From Thermoplasmata archaeon (lineage in GTDB: Archaea > Thermoplasmatota > DTKX01 > VGTL01): a DNA stretch of 45,798 nucleotides. The stretch lies in contig JAWCLH010000022.1 of assembly GCA_038851035.1 (NCBI GenBank), forward strand, positions 1-45,798, read 5' to 3'. Below are positions 8,439 to 17,144 of the stretch, piece by piece (the first letter of the stretch is position 1; every line of letters starts with the position of its first letter). The position numbers were made by a program, and so were the translations under genes. The notes beneath the pieces were generated by a model. The model saw only the letters and a program-made list of their open reading frames with translations. It was not told the origin of the DNA and did not search any database.

Positions 8439-8673
8439 GGACCAGAGCGCACGCCTGCATGCTGGGGCTGAACGAGGGAATTCTCACCACAGTTCTGACA
8501 CGTGAGAATTCCCCGAATCGGTCGATTCTGGATTGGGCTGCCGCATTTCGTACAGATGCGGCATCCCTGAAAGAATTCGGAATCATGAACGGTGGAGGTA
8601 GAGGAGGGTGGTTCTGCACGTCTGATAAGTCTATCTCATCTCCAGAGGCCCCCGAGCCTAGCAAACGCTCCAT
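8429..8673 (-). pseudogene. Frameshifted small zinc-ribbon protein gene
   Basis: Two overlapping minus-strand frames appear to form one small gene. The first begins with ATG at 8673 after a strong GAGGAG ribosome-binding site (MERLLGSGASGDEIDLSDVQ, then a Pro-rich stretch and FMIPNSF). The second, in the -1 frame, is open from 8635 to a TAA at 8431-8429 and has no start codon of its own. It encodes a clear zinc ribbon, GCRICTKCGSPIQ then ILTCQNCGENSLV, with two CxxCG knuckles. The switch would fall near 8570-8585. A single-base change (mutation, assembly error or, less likely, recoding) would join them into a ~80-residue protein. No function can be given beyond probable zinc binding. Confidence 0.5.
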
Positions 8674-9318
8674 CAATCTCCTCTTAAACAGATGCCTGAA
8701 TGTCCATGACCAGAGAGCGAGAGCGATTCTGTGGAGGTGTGTCCCCTCGGAGGGCGCGGGTCCAGAGAAGGAGACGAATCTCCGGAGCCCATCAATGTAG
8801 AGGCAGGGACGGAAGCAACTGAAGCTCTGGCAAGATATGACCCCCTCAAACGCCTCCTACGGACCGGACCGTGGAGCGAGCCTAGTGGCTTGGGCCTTCT
8901 GAGAAAGCTCTGAAGGGCTGTCTAGACTCAGTTCTTCCTCCCGCACTTCGGGGTTATCGGTGAATTTTCGAAGAGACGGCCGTCGCAATACCTGGAGGAT
9001 CTCCGCGGAGTCCATGGTACCATCCAGACAGCTCAACCTATTGGGCCGGCGGACTCCGAGGGGTAATGCTCTAGCCATAGGGTGTCTTTCTTGCTCATGA
9101 TAATTCTCCAAAATGTAGATAACAACCACTGCCGAAAGAACATAATCCAGGATTTTAATGAATCTGCTTGCTGTTTAGCATAATCAATATTTACCTAAAA
9201 CCATTAAATAGGAAGGGGGGACCCTCGCGAGGCTTCGTTGGGTTGTGAATTTAAGTCTATTGGGAGCCGTCGCTCGCGCCCTCTTAAACACTCCCAGTCC
9301 CAAAAAAAAATTGGGTAG
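8674..9318. other. Gap with no recognisable gene
   Basis: About 640 bp between the zinc-ribbon remnant and tRNA-Lys. A 90-codon minus-strand frame (9129 to 8857, GTG start) and a 60-codon plus frame (8731 to 8913) are open but show no familiar motif, no clear ribosome-binding site and mixed codon use. The part from ~9130 to 9220 is AT-rich. It may be decayed coding sequence or spacer. Confidence 0.4.
9302..9310 (-). terminator. Poly-T terminator of tRNA-Lys
   Basis: Nine consecutive T residues on the minus strand begin 9 nt after the 3' end of the tRNA. This is a typical archaeal intrinsic terminator for a stable RNA. Confidence 0.7.
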
Positions 9319-9392
9319 CGGGCCTGGGGGGATTTGAACCCACGACACTTCGGTTAAGAGCCGAACGCTCTACCTAGCTGAGCTACAGGCCC
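9319..9392 (-). tRNA. tRNA-Lys (CTT anticodon)
   Basis: A full cloverleaf is readable. The acceptor stem GGGCCTG/CAGGCCC is perfect (7 bp). The D arm is GCTC...GAGC, and the anticodon stem TTCGG/CCGAA has loop CTCTTAA, giving anticodon CTT (Lys, AAG codons). The T loop is TTCAAAT. The T stem has one T-C mismatch at 50-64 as written. The discriminator is G; CCA is not encoded and must be added post-transcriptionally. There is no intron. A poly-T terminator follows. Confidence 0.95.
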
Positions 9393-9399
9393 TCTCCGT

Positions 9400-9471
9400 C
9401 TCCCCGGAACCGGGGAGGCATTAGGGGCTGTCGAGACGCCCTCCCCTTCTGCCTCCCCGATATCGGCGGGG
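9400..9471. repeat. GC-rich hairpins upstream of tRNA-Lys
   Basis: Two dyads lie just 5' of the tRNA on its strand side. CTCCCCGG-AA-CCGGGGAG at 9400-9417 is a perfect 8-bp stem. Around CGATATCG at 9458-9465 there is a palindrome flanked by CCCC/GGGG. They could fold in the tRNA leader RNA or be protein sites; no family is recognised. Confidence 0.4.
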
Positions 9472-9560
9472 CTAGGCCGCAAAATAGCGCTTCCCGTTCA
9501 TAAACATTGCCCTCTGCGGTCGGGACTGGATGGGACTGGATGGTGAGGATAAAATACACC

Positions 9561-9570
9561 TATTTTATTA
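9561..9570 (+). promoter_or_regulatory. TATA-like element for the first TPR gene
   Basis: TATTTTATTA is centred ~23 nt before the GTG at 9589 and has no Shine-Dalgarno after it. This is the geometry of a leaderless archaeal transcript. Confidence 0.5.
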
Positions 9571-9588
9571 CACCCGCAGAGTGGTCAC

Positions 9589-10083
9589 GTGAGGCTGGTC
9601 AGCAAAATCCGCTGGCTCTTCGTCGGCGGAAAGGTCAGGACCCTTAACCGGAGGGGGACGAAGCACTTCCACGCGGGCGAGTTGGAGGAGGCGGAGGAGG
9701 ACCTTCGCGAGGCGGTCCGGATTTTCCCGGAGCACGAGGTCTCGCACTGCAACCTCGGTATGGTCCTCCATTCTCGGAGAAAGGCGCTCGAGGCCGAAAG
9801 GGAGTTCAAGGAGGCTATTCGGCTGAAGCCGGACTATGCCGATGCCCATAGGGAGCTCGGCTTCCTCTACCACAAATGGGGCAGGCTCAAGGAGGCGAAG
9901 AGGGAGTACGACGAGGCGATACGCCTCAACCCAAACAACGCCTCCGTCCATATAAACCTGGCCACCCTCCTCAGGGATTTGGGTGATTTTACTGGAGCGG
10001 ACAGGGAGTACCGCGCCGCCCTGAGCTGCCCAGACCTGGACCCCTCTACACGAGAGCACCTCAGGGAGCTACTGGGCGAGTAA
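9589..10083 (+). CDS. Small TPR protein
   Basis: The protein has 164 residues and no other domain. Four helical TPR-like units are visible: RRGTKHFHAGELEEAEEDLR, CNLGMVLHSRRKALEAEREF, RELGFLYHKWGRLKEAKREY and INLATLLRDLGDFTGADREY, each ending in an [AI]-x-P-type turn such as AIRLKPDYADAH. TPRs build superhelical protein-binding scaffolds. The start is GTG at 9589, with no ribosome-binding site but a TATA element 23 nt upstream. It is the first of three consecutive TPR genes on this strand. The next starts 161 nt downstream behind its own AT-rich promoter, so they may be separate transcription units. Its partner is unknown. Confidence 0.85.
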   Translation: MRLVSKIRWLFVGGKVRTLNRRGTKHFHAGELEEAEEDLREAVRIFPEHEVSHCNLGMVLHSRRKALEAEREFKEAIRLKPDYADAHRELGFLYHKWGRLKEAKREYDEAIRLNPNNASVHINLATLLRDLGDFTGADREYRAALSCPDLDPSTREHLRELLGE

Positions 10084-10165
10084 CGCTGACCATGTCTGCG
10101 GGGCCGAGGCGCCTGAACCCCGGAAGCCCAGAGTAGCAATGAATAGGAATTATACTAAAGCTTAT

Positions 10166-10175
10166 CCTTATATAG
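10166..10175 (+). promoter_or_regulatory. TATA-like element for the giant TPR gene
   Basis: CCTTATATAG stands in an AT-rich patch ~75 nt before the ATG at 10245. A second TTTAT-containing patch near 10224 is closer but less typical. The ATG itself is preceded by GGGGGAAAGAGG. Confidence 0.45.
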
Positions 10176-10244
10176 AGTCACCACTATACACAAAGGGCTC
10201 ACAAAGAGCGGCTGCGCACAACGCTTTATCACGGGGGAAAGAGG

Positions 10245-13200
10245 ATGGCGGTCTGTCCGAAGTGCGGGACTTATGTCAGAGCCGGTTTAGACACCTGCCA
10301 GAAGTGCGGGACGAAGATAGGAGGCAGGGGAAAGGCCGGTGGACTGGACTCCGGGGGCCTGATCGGGGACAGCGTTATTACGAGAAGGCGACCGGTCGCA
10401 CCCAGCGGGCTAATCGGCGTCGGGCCCACCACCTATGGTGACCAGGTGAGCTTCGTGGGCGGCGCGGACGCCCTCCAGCAGGTCAAGAACATCAATGTGA
10501 GGGAGCTGACCGAGGACCAGTTCGCCTCGATCACGAATCAGCTCAACACCATGCTGACCCAGATGAACATCCCCACGACGCTGGACAAGGACACAAAGCT
10601 AAAGCTCACGAAGCACGACAGGGCGATGGTTGACCTAATCGGCCAGAAGCTGCATGAAGCGAAGGCGCACTATGGAAAATACGTGGGAAACCCGGAGGTC
10701 TACCTCCGCATGGGAAATGCACTCTACCTAACCCGCCGGGGGAGGGAGCAGGCCTCGGCCGCCGGCGAGGCCTTGCCCTACGAGCCAAAGGAGTATACAT
10801 ACGAGCAGGCACTCTTCTACTACGACGGCGCTGTGGCCCTTAGGCCCGACTACGAGGAGGCATGGAACAACAAGGGCAACTTGCTCGACTCCATGGGGAA
10901 GTTCGAGGAAGCGATTCAGTGCTTCGACAAGGCTATAGAGATTCGGCCGTACGGGGAGGAGGCCTGGAACAACAAGGGCAATGCCCTTGACGAGTTGGGG
11001 AGGTATGAGGAGGCCATCGCCTGCTATGACAAGGTCATCGAGCTCAAGCCCGACTACGAGGAGGCCTGGAACAACAAGGGGTTTGCGCTTGGCTGCTTGG
11101 GGAGGTACGAGGAGGCCATAGCCTGCTATGACAGGGCTATCGAGATAAACTTTGAGTACGAGGTTGCTTGGAACAATAAGGGATACGCCTTGGGCTGCCT
11201 GAAGCGCATAGACGAGGCGATAGAGTGCTACGACAAAGCCATTGAGATCAAGCCGGACTATGCCGAGGCTTGGAACAACAAGGGCAACGCGCTATATACG
11301 CTCGGTAAAGTGGAGGAGGCAATAAAGTGCTTTGACAGGGCGCTGGAAATCAACCCGCGGTACGAGAAGGCGTGGTACAACAAGGGCAGTGCGCTCGGGG
11401 CCCTAGGCCGGGCCGAGGAGGCGATTCGCTGCTACGACAAGGCTATCGAGGCAGCACCCGACTATGAGAAGGCCTGGAATAACAAGGGCAACGCCCTCTA
11501 CAATCTGGGCCGGATGGAGGAGGCTCTAAAGTGCTACGACGAGGCCATCAGGCTTAGCCCGAACTTCGAGCAGGCTTGGAACAACAAGGGCAACGCTCTC
11601 TATACCCTCGGTAAAGTTGAGGAGGCCATCAAGTGCTACGACAAGGCAATAGAGCTCTCGCCCACCTATGAGAAGGCCTGGTTCAACAAAGGCAACGCCG
11701 TCCACAACTTGGGCAGGGTGGACGAGGCCATCGCCTGCTACGACAAAGTCATCGAGCTCAAGCCGAACTTCTACAAGGCTTGGAACAACAAGGGCTACGC
11801 TCTATCGAGCCAGGGGAGGCACGCCGAGGCCCTGAGGTGCTTCGACCAGACGATTCGAATCAATCCGAGCTTCGAGCAGGCCTGGAACAACAAGGGCAAC
11901 GCCCTCTACAACCTGGGCAAACTGGCCGAGTCGATCACTTGCTTCGACAGGGCGATAGAGCTCAAGCCGGACTACGATGAGGCCTGGAACAACAAGGGCA
12001 TGGCCCTCCACGACCTGGGGCGCTACGAGGAGTCGATTCAGTGCTTCAACAAGGCGCTGGAGGTGAGGGCGACCTTCGACAGTGCCTGGTTCAATAAAGG
12101 CTCCAGCCTGATGCAGCTCGGCAGGAGCGAAGAGGCGATAAAGTGCTTCGACAAGGTAATAGAGCTCGACCCGAAGCACGAGAACGCCTGGTACTCCAAG
12201 GGAAACGCCTTGAGGAAGCTCGGGAAGCACGAGGCATCCCTCAGGTGCTACGACCGTGTCCTCGAGCTGAACGCGGGCCACGAGAACGCCTGGTTCGGGA
12301 AGGGGATGGCTCTACTGGACCTCAACAGGGCGGAGAAGGCGCTGGAGTGCTTCAGCAGGGTCATCGAGCTCAGCCCTGCCTCCGAGGCCGCCTGGTTCAG
12401 CAAGGGCCTCGCTCTAGCGAAGCTAGGCCGGCTGAAACAGGCAGAGAAGTGCTACGACAAGGTCATAGAGCTCAAGCCCGAGCACGACCAGGCCTGGTTT
12501 GAGAAGGGCAGAATTCTCGACACACTCGGAAAAACCGAGGAAGCCATCGCCGCATACGACAAGGCGCTCAGCTTCAACAAGAAGCTCGGGGAGGCCTGGA
12601 AGCAAAAGGGAGACGCCCTCCAGGCCCTAGGGAGGACGAGGGAGGCGATGGCCTGCTACGACGAGGCCCTTGCGGTTTCGGGAGAGGACCCCGAGCTCTG
12701 GAACAGCCGGGGGCTGGCCGCAGACAGCGCGGGTGAGCTCGCCGAGGCAGTCCGCTGCTTCGACAGGGCCATTCAGAAGAACGTGGCCTACGAGCCCGCT
12801 TGGTTCAACAAGGGCCTCACGCTCTTCAAGCTGACTAAGTACGAGGAGGCCATAAAGTCCTTCGAACGCGCGATCGAGATAAAGCCCGACAACGATAGAG
12901 CATGGAACAAGAAGGGTGAGGCGCTCGCCGAGCTTGGCCGGCTCGAGGAGGCCGTTGCGGCGTTCGACAAGGCGATAGAGCTCAGGGGCGACTCCGACAC
13001 CGCGTGGTACAATAAGGGTTTGGCGTACGAGAGACTTGGGAGGTACGAAGACGCGGTTAGGGCTTTCGACCGTGCGATTGCGATCAAAACGACGCACGAC
13101 CTCGCCTGGAACAGCAAGGGCGAGACGCTGGTGAAGATGGGCAGGCTCGAGGAGGCGGTGATATGCTTCGACAAGGCGATAGAAATCTCACATGGGTTCG

Positions 13201-16200
13201 ACGCCGCCTGGTTCAACCGGGGCGTAGCGCTGAAGATGATGAAGAACTACACCGACGCCCTTGCATCGTTCGATAAGGCCATAGAGATTCGGCGCGACCA
13301 CGAGCCCGCATGGTTCGAGAAGGGCGCCACATTGGTCCTCATGGGACGTCTTCAGGATGCGATCAAATGCTACGACCGGGCGCTGGAGATAAGCCCCAGG
13401 TCCTTCAGGGCCTGGCTGAGCAAGGGAGAGGCATTGATGGGCGTCGGGGACCTCGGCGGTGCCGTGGGCTGCTTCGATAGAGCAATCGAGCTCGACGCCG
13501 GCCAGTTTGGCGTTTGGATGCTCAAGGGCGATGCACTTGTGGCGCTGAAGCAGACCGAACCCGCCCTGACGTGTTACGAGAGGGCGATCGCACTCAACGG
13601 CTCGAGCGAGGAGGCCTGGCTTAAGAGATCTGGCGTGCTCTTCCAGGCCGGTCGCCTCGACAAGGCGTTCGAGAGCTACATGAGGGCGATAGACATCAAC
13701 CCCAAAAACGCCCAGACCTGGACCACCGTCGGCTCCGTTCTCGTGAAGATGGGCAAGCCCGACAAGGCCATAGAGTGCTACGACAAGGCCTTGTCCATAG
13801 ACCCCAAGCTCTCCCCCGCTTGGCTGAACAAGGGGGCGGCCCTGAATCTGCTCGGCAGGCACGAGGAGGCTCTGCCCGCCTTCGCGCGCGCTACCGAGCT
13901 CGAGCCGAAGAGCGAGACCGCCTGGAACGAGCTGGGCCTTACCAACATGAGGCTCTCGAGGTTCAAGGACGCGGTCAGGTGCTTCGAAAAAGCGCTGGGT
14001 ATAAAGAGCGACTTCGCCGAGGCGTGGTTCAACAAGGGGCGGGCCGAGGAGGCGCTCGGGAGGCACGAGGAGGCCCTGGCCTCATTCGATAGAGCAACCG
14101 GTGTCAAGGAAGACTACGACGAGGCTTGGTTCGAGAGGGGCAGGTGCCTTGTCCAGCTGAAAAGGCTCGAGGACGCCGTGGCGAGCTTCCAGAGGGCGAC
14201 CAGGGTCAACCCCCAGCACCACCTCGCTTGGAGCGAAATGGGCTCGGCCCTGATGTCACTCGGGAGAATGGGAGAGGCTCTGAACGCCTTCGACACCGCA
14301 ATAAGAGTCAAGAAAGACCTGCCCGAGCCATGGATGAGAAAGGGCCTCACACTACTTTCGATGGGGCGCAACGAGGAGGCCGTTTCGTCTTTCGACCAGG
14401 CCATCGCGCTGAAGAGCGACAACCCCGACGCGTGGAACGGGAGGGGTCTCGCCCTCGCGCGCCTGAAGCGCTATCCCGAGGCGCTCGTGGCCTATGGGAG
14501 GGCGATAGAGCTCCGGCCCGGCGACGCCGAGGTCTGGAACAACATGGGCGAGGCGCTCAAGGAGCTCGGGAAGACCGCCGAGGCGCTCGCTTGCTTTGAG
14601 AAGGCGATAGAGCTCAGGGGCGAGTTCGAGAAGGCCTGGCTGAACAGGGGCGCCTCCCTCGCCCTTCTGGGCAGGGACGAGGAGGCGGCGGGGGCCTTCG
14701 AGAAGGCGATCGCCCTGAACGCCAGAAGCGAGCTTGCCTGGACTGGGAGGGGCGCCGCCCTGCACAGGCTCGGGAGGCATCAGGACGCCCTCACGTGCTT
14801 TGACAGGGCGCTGGAGCTGAAGCCCGACCACTTGGAGGCGCTAAACGGCAAAGCCTCGGCGCTGGCGGCGCTCGGCAGGTTCGAAGAGGCGGGCGCGTGC
14901 TACGATAGGATGCTCGCGCTCAAGCCCAGTGTCGAGACCTTCAACAGACGCGGCCTGATGCTCTACAACCTGAAGCAGTACACCGAGGCGATCAAGTTCT
15001 ACACCAAAGCCCTCGACATCACGACCAGCCACCCGGAGACCTGGCTCAACATGGGTAACGCGCTGAAGAGAATCGAGAAGCTGGCGGAGGCGGTGCAGTG
15101 CTACGACAGGGCGATCGAGTTCAGGACCGACTACGCCGAGGCGTGGTTCGAGAAGGGCGACACGCTCGAGTCGATGGAGAAGCCCGAGGAGGCTCTGAAG
15201 TGCTACAACAGGGCCATCGAGATTAACCCGGACAACGCGGAGGCGTGGTACAGAAAGGGCCTGGTTCTAGATAACCTCGAGCGGTTCGAGGACGCGGTTG
15301 CGGCCCTCGACAAGGCGATCGAGAAGAGAAAGGATTACGCGGATGCTTGGCAGAGGAAGGGGCTGGTGCTGCGCAAGCTCGGGAGGTTCGACGAGGCCGA
15401 CGTGTGCCTCAACAAGGCAATTGAGCTCAACCCAGAGATGGGCGATGTGTGGTCCGAGAGGGGCTTCACGCTCTTCAAGCTCGGAAGGGTCGAAGAGGCC
15501 CTCCAGTGCTTCGAGAAAGTGGTCCAGATGAACCCTAGGGACGCCGATGGGTGGAGCAACCGCGGCCTGATACTGTACCAGCTCGGGCGCTTCGAGGAAG
15601 CTGCAAAGTCCCACGAGAAGGCGGTCCAGCTGAGACCGGACTTCGTGGTTGCGTATAATAACTGGGGCAAGGCCCTGTATAGTCTGGGAAGACTTGAGGA
15701 GGCGTTAGAAAAGTTCAACAGAGCCATCGAGCTCAACCCCGACTTCTTAGGAGCGTGGCAGAACAAGGAGGTGGCGCTGCTCGAGCTGGGCCGCTTCGAG
15801 GAGGCCCTGCCGGTTTTCGAAAAAGAGCTCGAGCTCAACCCCGACGACCCCCAGACGCACTTCAACAAGGGAGACGTGCTGAAGCAGCTGAGGAGGCTTC
15901 CGGAAGCGCTCAAGGCGTATGACGAGGCCATAAAGCTGGACCCGGGCTTCTGGGAAGCGTGGGCCCAGAAGGGCTACGTGCTCTATATCATGAACAACAT
16001 CCAGGGAGCCATCCAGGCCTATGACAAGGTGATCGAGCTTAACCCACAGAACGAGGAGGCCTGGAACAACAAGGGGTCCGCCCTCTACGCCCTCAAGAAA
16101 TACGAGGAGGCGGCGAAGTGCTACGACAGGGCACTTGAGCTCAAGCCCGACTTCGCCAGCGCCTGGAACAACAAGGCCTCTGCCCTCTACTCCCTGAAGA

Positions 16201-17120
16201 GGTACGAGGAGGCCGTAAAGTGCGCCGAGAGGGCGCTCGAGCACGACCCCGCTTTCCAGGACGCCTGGAACAACAAGGGTACGGCCCTAGCGTCCCTTAA
16301 GAGGTACGAGGAGGCGATTCGGAGCTATGACGAGGCTCTGAAGATAAATGATGAGAACGAGATAATCTGGATAAACAAGGGTAACGCCCTGAGGGAGCTG
16401 AAGAGATTCAAGGACGCGATCGCCTGCTACGACAGAGCGCTGGAGGTCAACCCGAACTCGACTAGGGCTCACAGCCAGAAGGGCAGTGCGCTGGGTGCTC
16501 TCGGACAGAACAAGCAGGCATTGGAGGAGTTCGACAGGGCTTTGAAAATCGACCCGAGCGACCACCAGACCTGGAACAACAAGGGCTTTGTCCTCAGCTC
16601 GCTCGGCAGGGTCCAGGAGGCCCTCGAGTGCTACGACAAGGCCATCAAGAACAAGGAGGACTACGAGGACGCCTGGAACAACAAGGGCAACGCTCTCTAT
16701 ACCCTCGGCAAGGCTGCGGAGGCGCTCGGGTGCTACGATAGGGCGATCGAGATAAAGCCGGACTACCCAGAGGCCTGGAACAGCAAAGGGACCGCCCTGA
16801 AGAAGCTCGGCAGGGACGAAGAGGCGATAAGGTGCTACGACCGCGCGATTGAGATCAAGCCCGAGTACGAGGCCGCCTGGAACAATAAAGGCACGGTCCT
16901 CCTTGGTCTCGAGAGGGCCGAGGAGGCCCTGAGGTGCTTCGAGGAGGTGATTCGCCTCAACCCTGATAACGACGAGGCCTGGACGAACAAGGGCAACGCC
17001 CTGAGGGCGCTGGGCAGGGTCGATGAGGCGCTGAAGAGCTTCGAGACGGCCCTGAAAATCAACGCCGACAATATAGAGGCAAGGAATGGCAAGAGCCTGA
17101 TAGAGAAGATGAAGAAGTGA
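10245..17120 (+). CDS. Giant zinc-ribbon TPR protein (2291 aa)
   Basis: The 2291-residue protein has a small N-terminal zinc ribbon (MAVCPKCGTYVRAG then CQKCGTKIGG; Cys 4, 7, 18 and 21). A Gly/Arg/Pro linker (~25-65) and a ~110-residue helical region follow (ELTEDQFASITNQLNTML). An uninterrupted array of about 60 34-residue TPRs runs from ~residue 182 to the end, with consensus AWNNKGNALYxLGRxEEAI then CYDKAIEIKPDYE. There is no signal peptide or transmembrane segment, so it is probably cytosolic. The array could form a very long superhelix that scaffolds many partners. The zinc ribbon may bind nucleic acid, protein or a ribosome-associated target; this is inference. The start at 10245 follows a purine-rich ribosome site. 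The downstream gene at 17145 is a colinear paralogue 24 nt away, likely in the same operon. Confidence 0.93.
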   Translation: MAVCPKCGTYVRAGLDTCQKCGTKIGGRGKAGGLDSGGLIGDSVITRRRPVAPSGLIGVGPTTYGDQVSFVGGADALQQVKNINVRELTEDQFASITNQLNTMLTQMNIPTTLDKDTKLKLTKHDRAMVDLIGQKLHEAKAHYGKYVGNPEVYLRMGNALYLTRRGREQASAAGEALPYEPKEYTYEQALFYYDGAVALRPDYEEAWNNKGNLLDSMGKFEEAIQCFDKAIEIRPYGEEAWNNKGNALDELGRYEEAIACYDKVIELKPDYEEAWNNKGFALGCLGRYEEAIACYDRAIEINFEYEVAWNNKGYALGCLKRIDEAIECYDKAIEIKPDYAEAWNNKGNALYTLGKVEEAIKCFDRALEINPRYEKAWYNKGSALGALGRAEEAIRCYDKAIEAAPDYEKAWNNKGNALYNLGRMEEALKCYDEAIRLSPNFEQAWNNKGNALYTLGKVEEAIKCYDKAIELSPTYEKAWFNKGNAVHNLGRVDEAIACYDKVIELKPNFYKAWNNKGYALSSQGRHAEALRCFDQTIRINPSFEQAWNNKGNALYNLGKLAESITCFDRAIELKPDYDEAWNNKGMALHDLGRYEESIQCFNKALEVRATFDSAWFNKGSSLMQLGRSEEAIKCFDKVIELDPKHENAWYSKGNALRKLGKHEASLRCYDRVLELNAGHENAWFGKGMALLDLNRAEKALECFSRVIELSPASEAAWFSKGLALAKLGRLKQAEKCYDKVIELKPEHDQAWFEKGRILDTLGKTEEAIAAYDKALSFNKKLGEAWKQKGDALQALGRTREAMACYDEALAVSGEDPELWNSRGLAADSAGELAEAVRCFDRAIQKNVAYEPAWFNKGLTLFKLTKYEEAIKSFERAIEIKPDNDRAWNKKGEALAELGRLEEAVAAFDKAIELRGDSDTAWYNKGLAYERLGRYEDAVRAFDRAIAIKTTHDLAWNSKGETLVKMGRLEEAVICFDKAIEISHGFDAAWFNRGVALKMMKNYTDALASFDKAIEIRRDHEPAWFEKGATLVLMGRLQDAIKCYDRALEISPRSFRAWLSKGEALMGVGDLGGAVGCFDRAIELDAGQFGVWMLKGDALVALKQTEPALTCYERAIALNGSSEEAWLKRSGVLFQAGRLDKAFESYMRAIDINPKNAQTWTTVGSVLVKMGKPDKAIECYDKALSIDPKLSPAWLNKGAALNLLGRHEEALPAFARATELEPKSETAWNELGLTNMRLSRFKDAVRCFEKALGIKSDFAEAWFNKGRAEEALGRHEEALASFDRATGVKEDYDEAWFERGRCLVQLKRLEDAVASFQRATRVNPQHHLAWSEMGSALMSLGRMGEALNAFDTAIRVKKDLPEPWMRKGLTLLSMGRNEEAVSSFDQAIALKSDNPDAWNGRGLALARLKRYPEALVAYGRAIELRPGDAEVWNNMGEALKELGKTAEALACFEKAIELRGEFEKAWLNRGASLALLGRDEEAAGAFEKAIALNARSELAWTGRGAALHRLGRHQDALTCFDRALELKPDHLEALNGKASALAALGRFEEAGACYDRMLALKPSVETFNRRGLMLYNLKQYTEAIKFYTKALDITTSHPETWLNMGNALKRIEKLAEAVQCYDRAIEFRTDYAEAWFEKGDTLESMEKPEEALKCYNRAIEINPDNAEAWYRKGLVLDNLERFEDAVAALDKAIEKRKDYADAWQRKGLVLRKLGRFDEADVCLNKAIELNPEMGDVWSERGFTLFKLGRVEEALQCFEKVVQMNPRDADGWSNRGLILYQLGRFEEAAKSHEKAVQLRPDFVVAYNNWGKALYSLGRLEEALEKFNRAIELNPDFLGAWQNKEVALLELGRFEEALPVFEKELELNPDDPQTHFNKGDVLKQLRRLPEALKAYDEAIKLDPGFWEAWAQKGYVLYIMNNIQGAIQAYDKVIELNPQNEEAWNNKGSALYALKKYEEAAKCYDRALELKPDFASAWNNKASALYSLKRYEEAVKCAERALEHDPAFQDAWNNKGTALASLKRYEEAIRSYDEALKINDENEIIWINKGNALRELKRFKDAIACYDRALEVNPNSTRAHSQKGSALGALGQNKQALEEFDRALKIDPSDHQTWNNKGFVLSSLGRVQEALECYDKAIKNKEDYEDAWNNKGNALYTLGKAAEALGCYDRAIEIKPDYPEAWNSKGTALKKLGRDEEAIRCYDRAIEIKPEYEAAWNNKGTVLLGLERAEEALRCFEEVIRLNPDNDEAWTNKGNALRALGRVDEALKSFETALKINADNIEARNGKSLIEKMKK
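10790..17080 (+). repeat. In-gene tandem array of ~102-bp TPR-coding units
   Basis: Around 60 tandem units of about 102 bp encode the TPR repeats. Short DNA blocks such as TGGAACAACAAGGGCAACGC recur many times, for example near 11270, 11575, 11885 and 16675. Units differ at synonymous positions, so most are old; the near-identical blocks are potential recombination and assembly-collapse sites. Confidence 0.8.
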
Positions 17121-17144
17121 GGGTCCCCGCCGGGGTGTGGCGGA

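Noticed and set aside
6731-8505. A 342-codon minus frame and a 320-codon plus frame over the transporter
   Set aside because: Both are out-of-frame shadows. Only the DASS frame has membrane segments and SNT motifs; the shadows are rich in Arg, Gly, Pro or Glu/Asp without any domain.
8857-9129. A 90-codon minus-strand frame as a gene
   Set aside because: GTG start without ribosome site, no recognisable domain, and it ends in GC-rich spacer. Not supported strongly enough to list as CDS.
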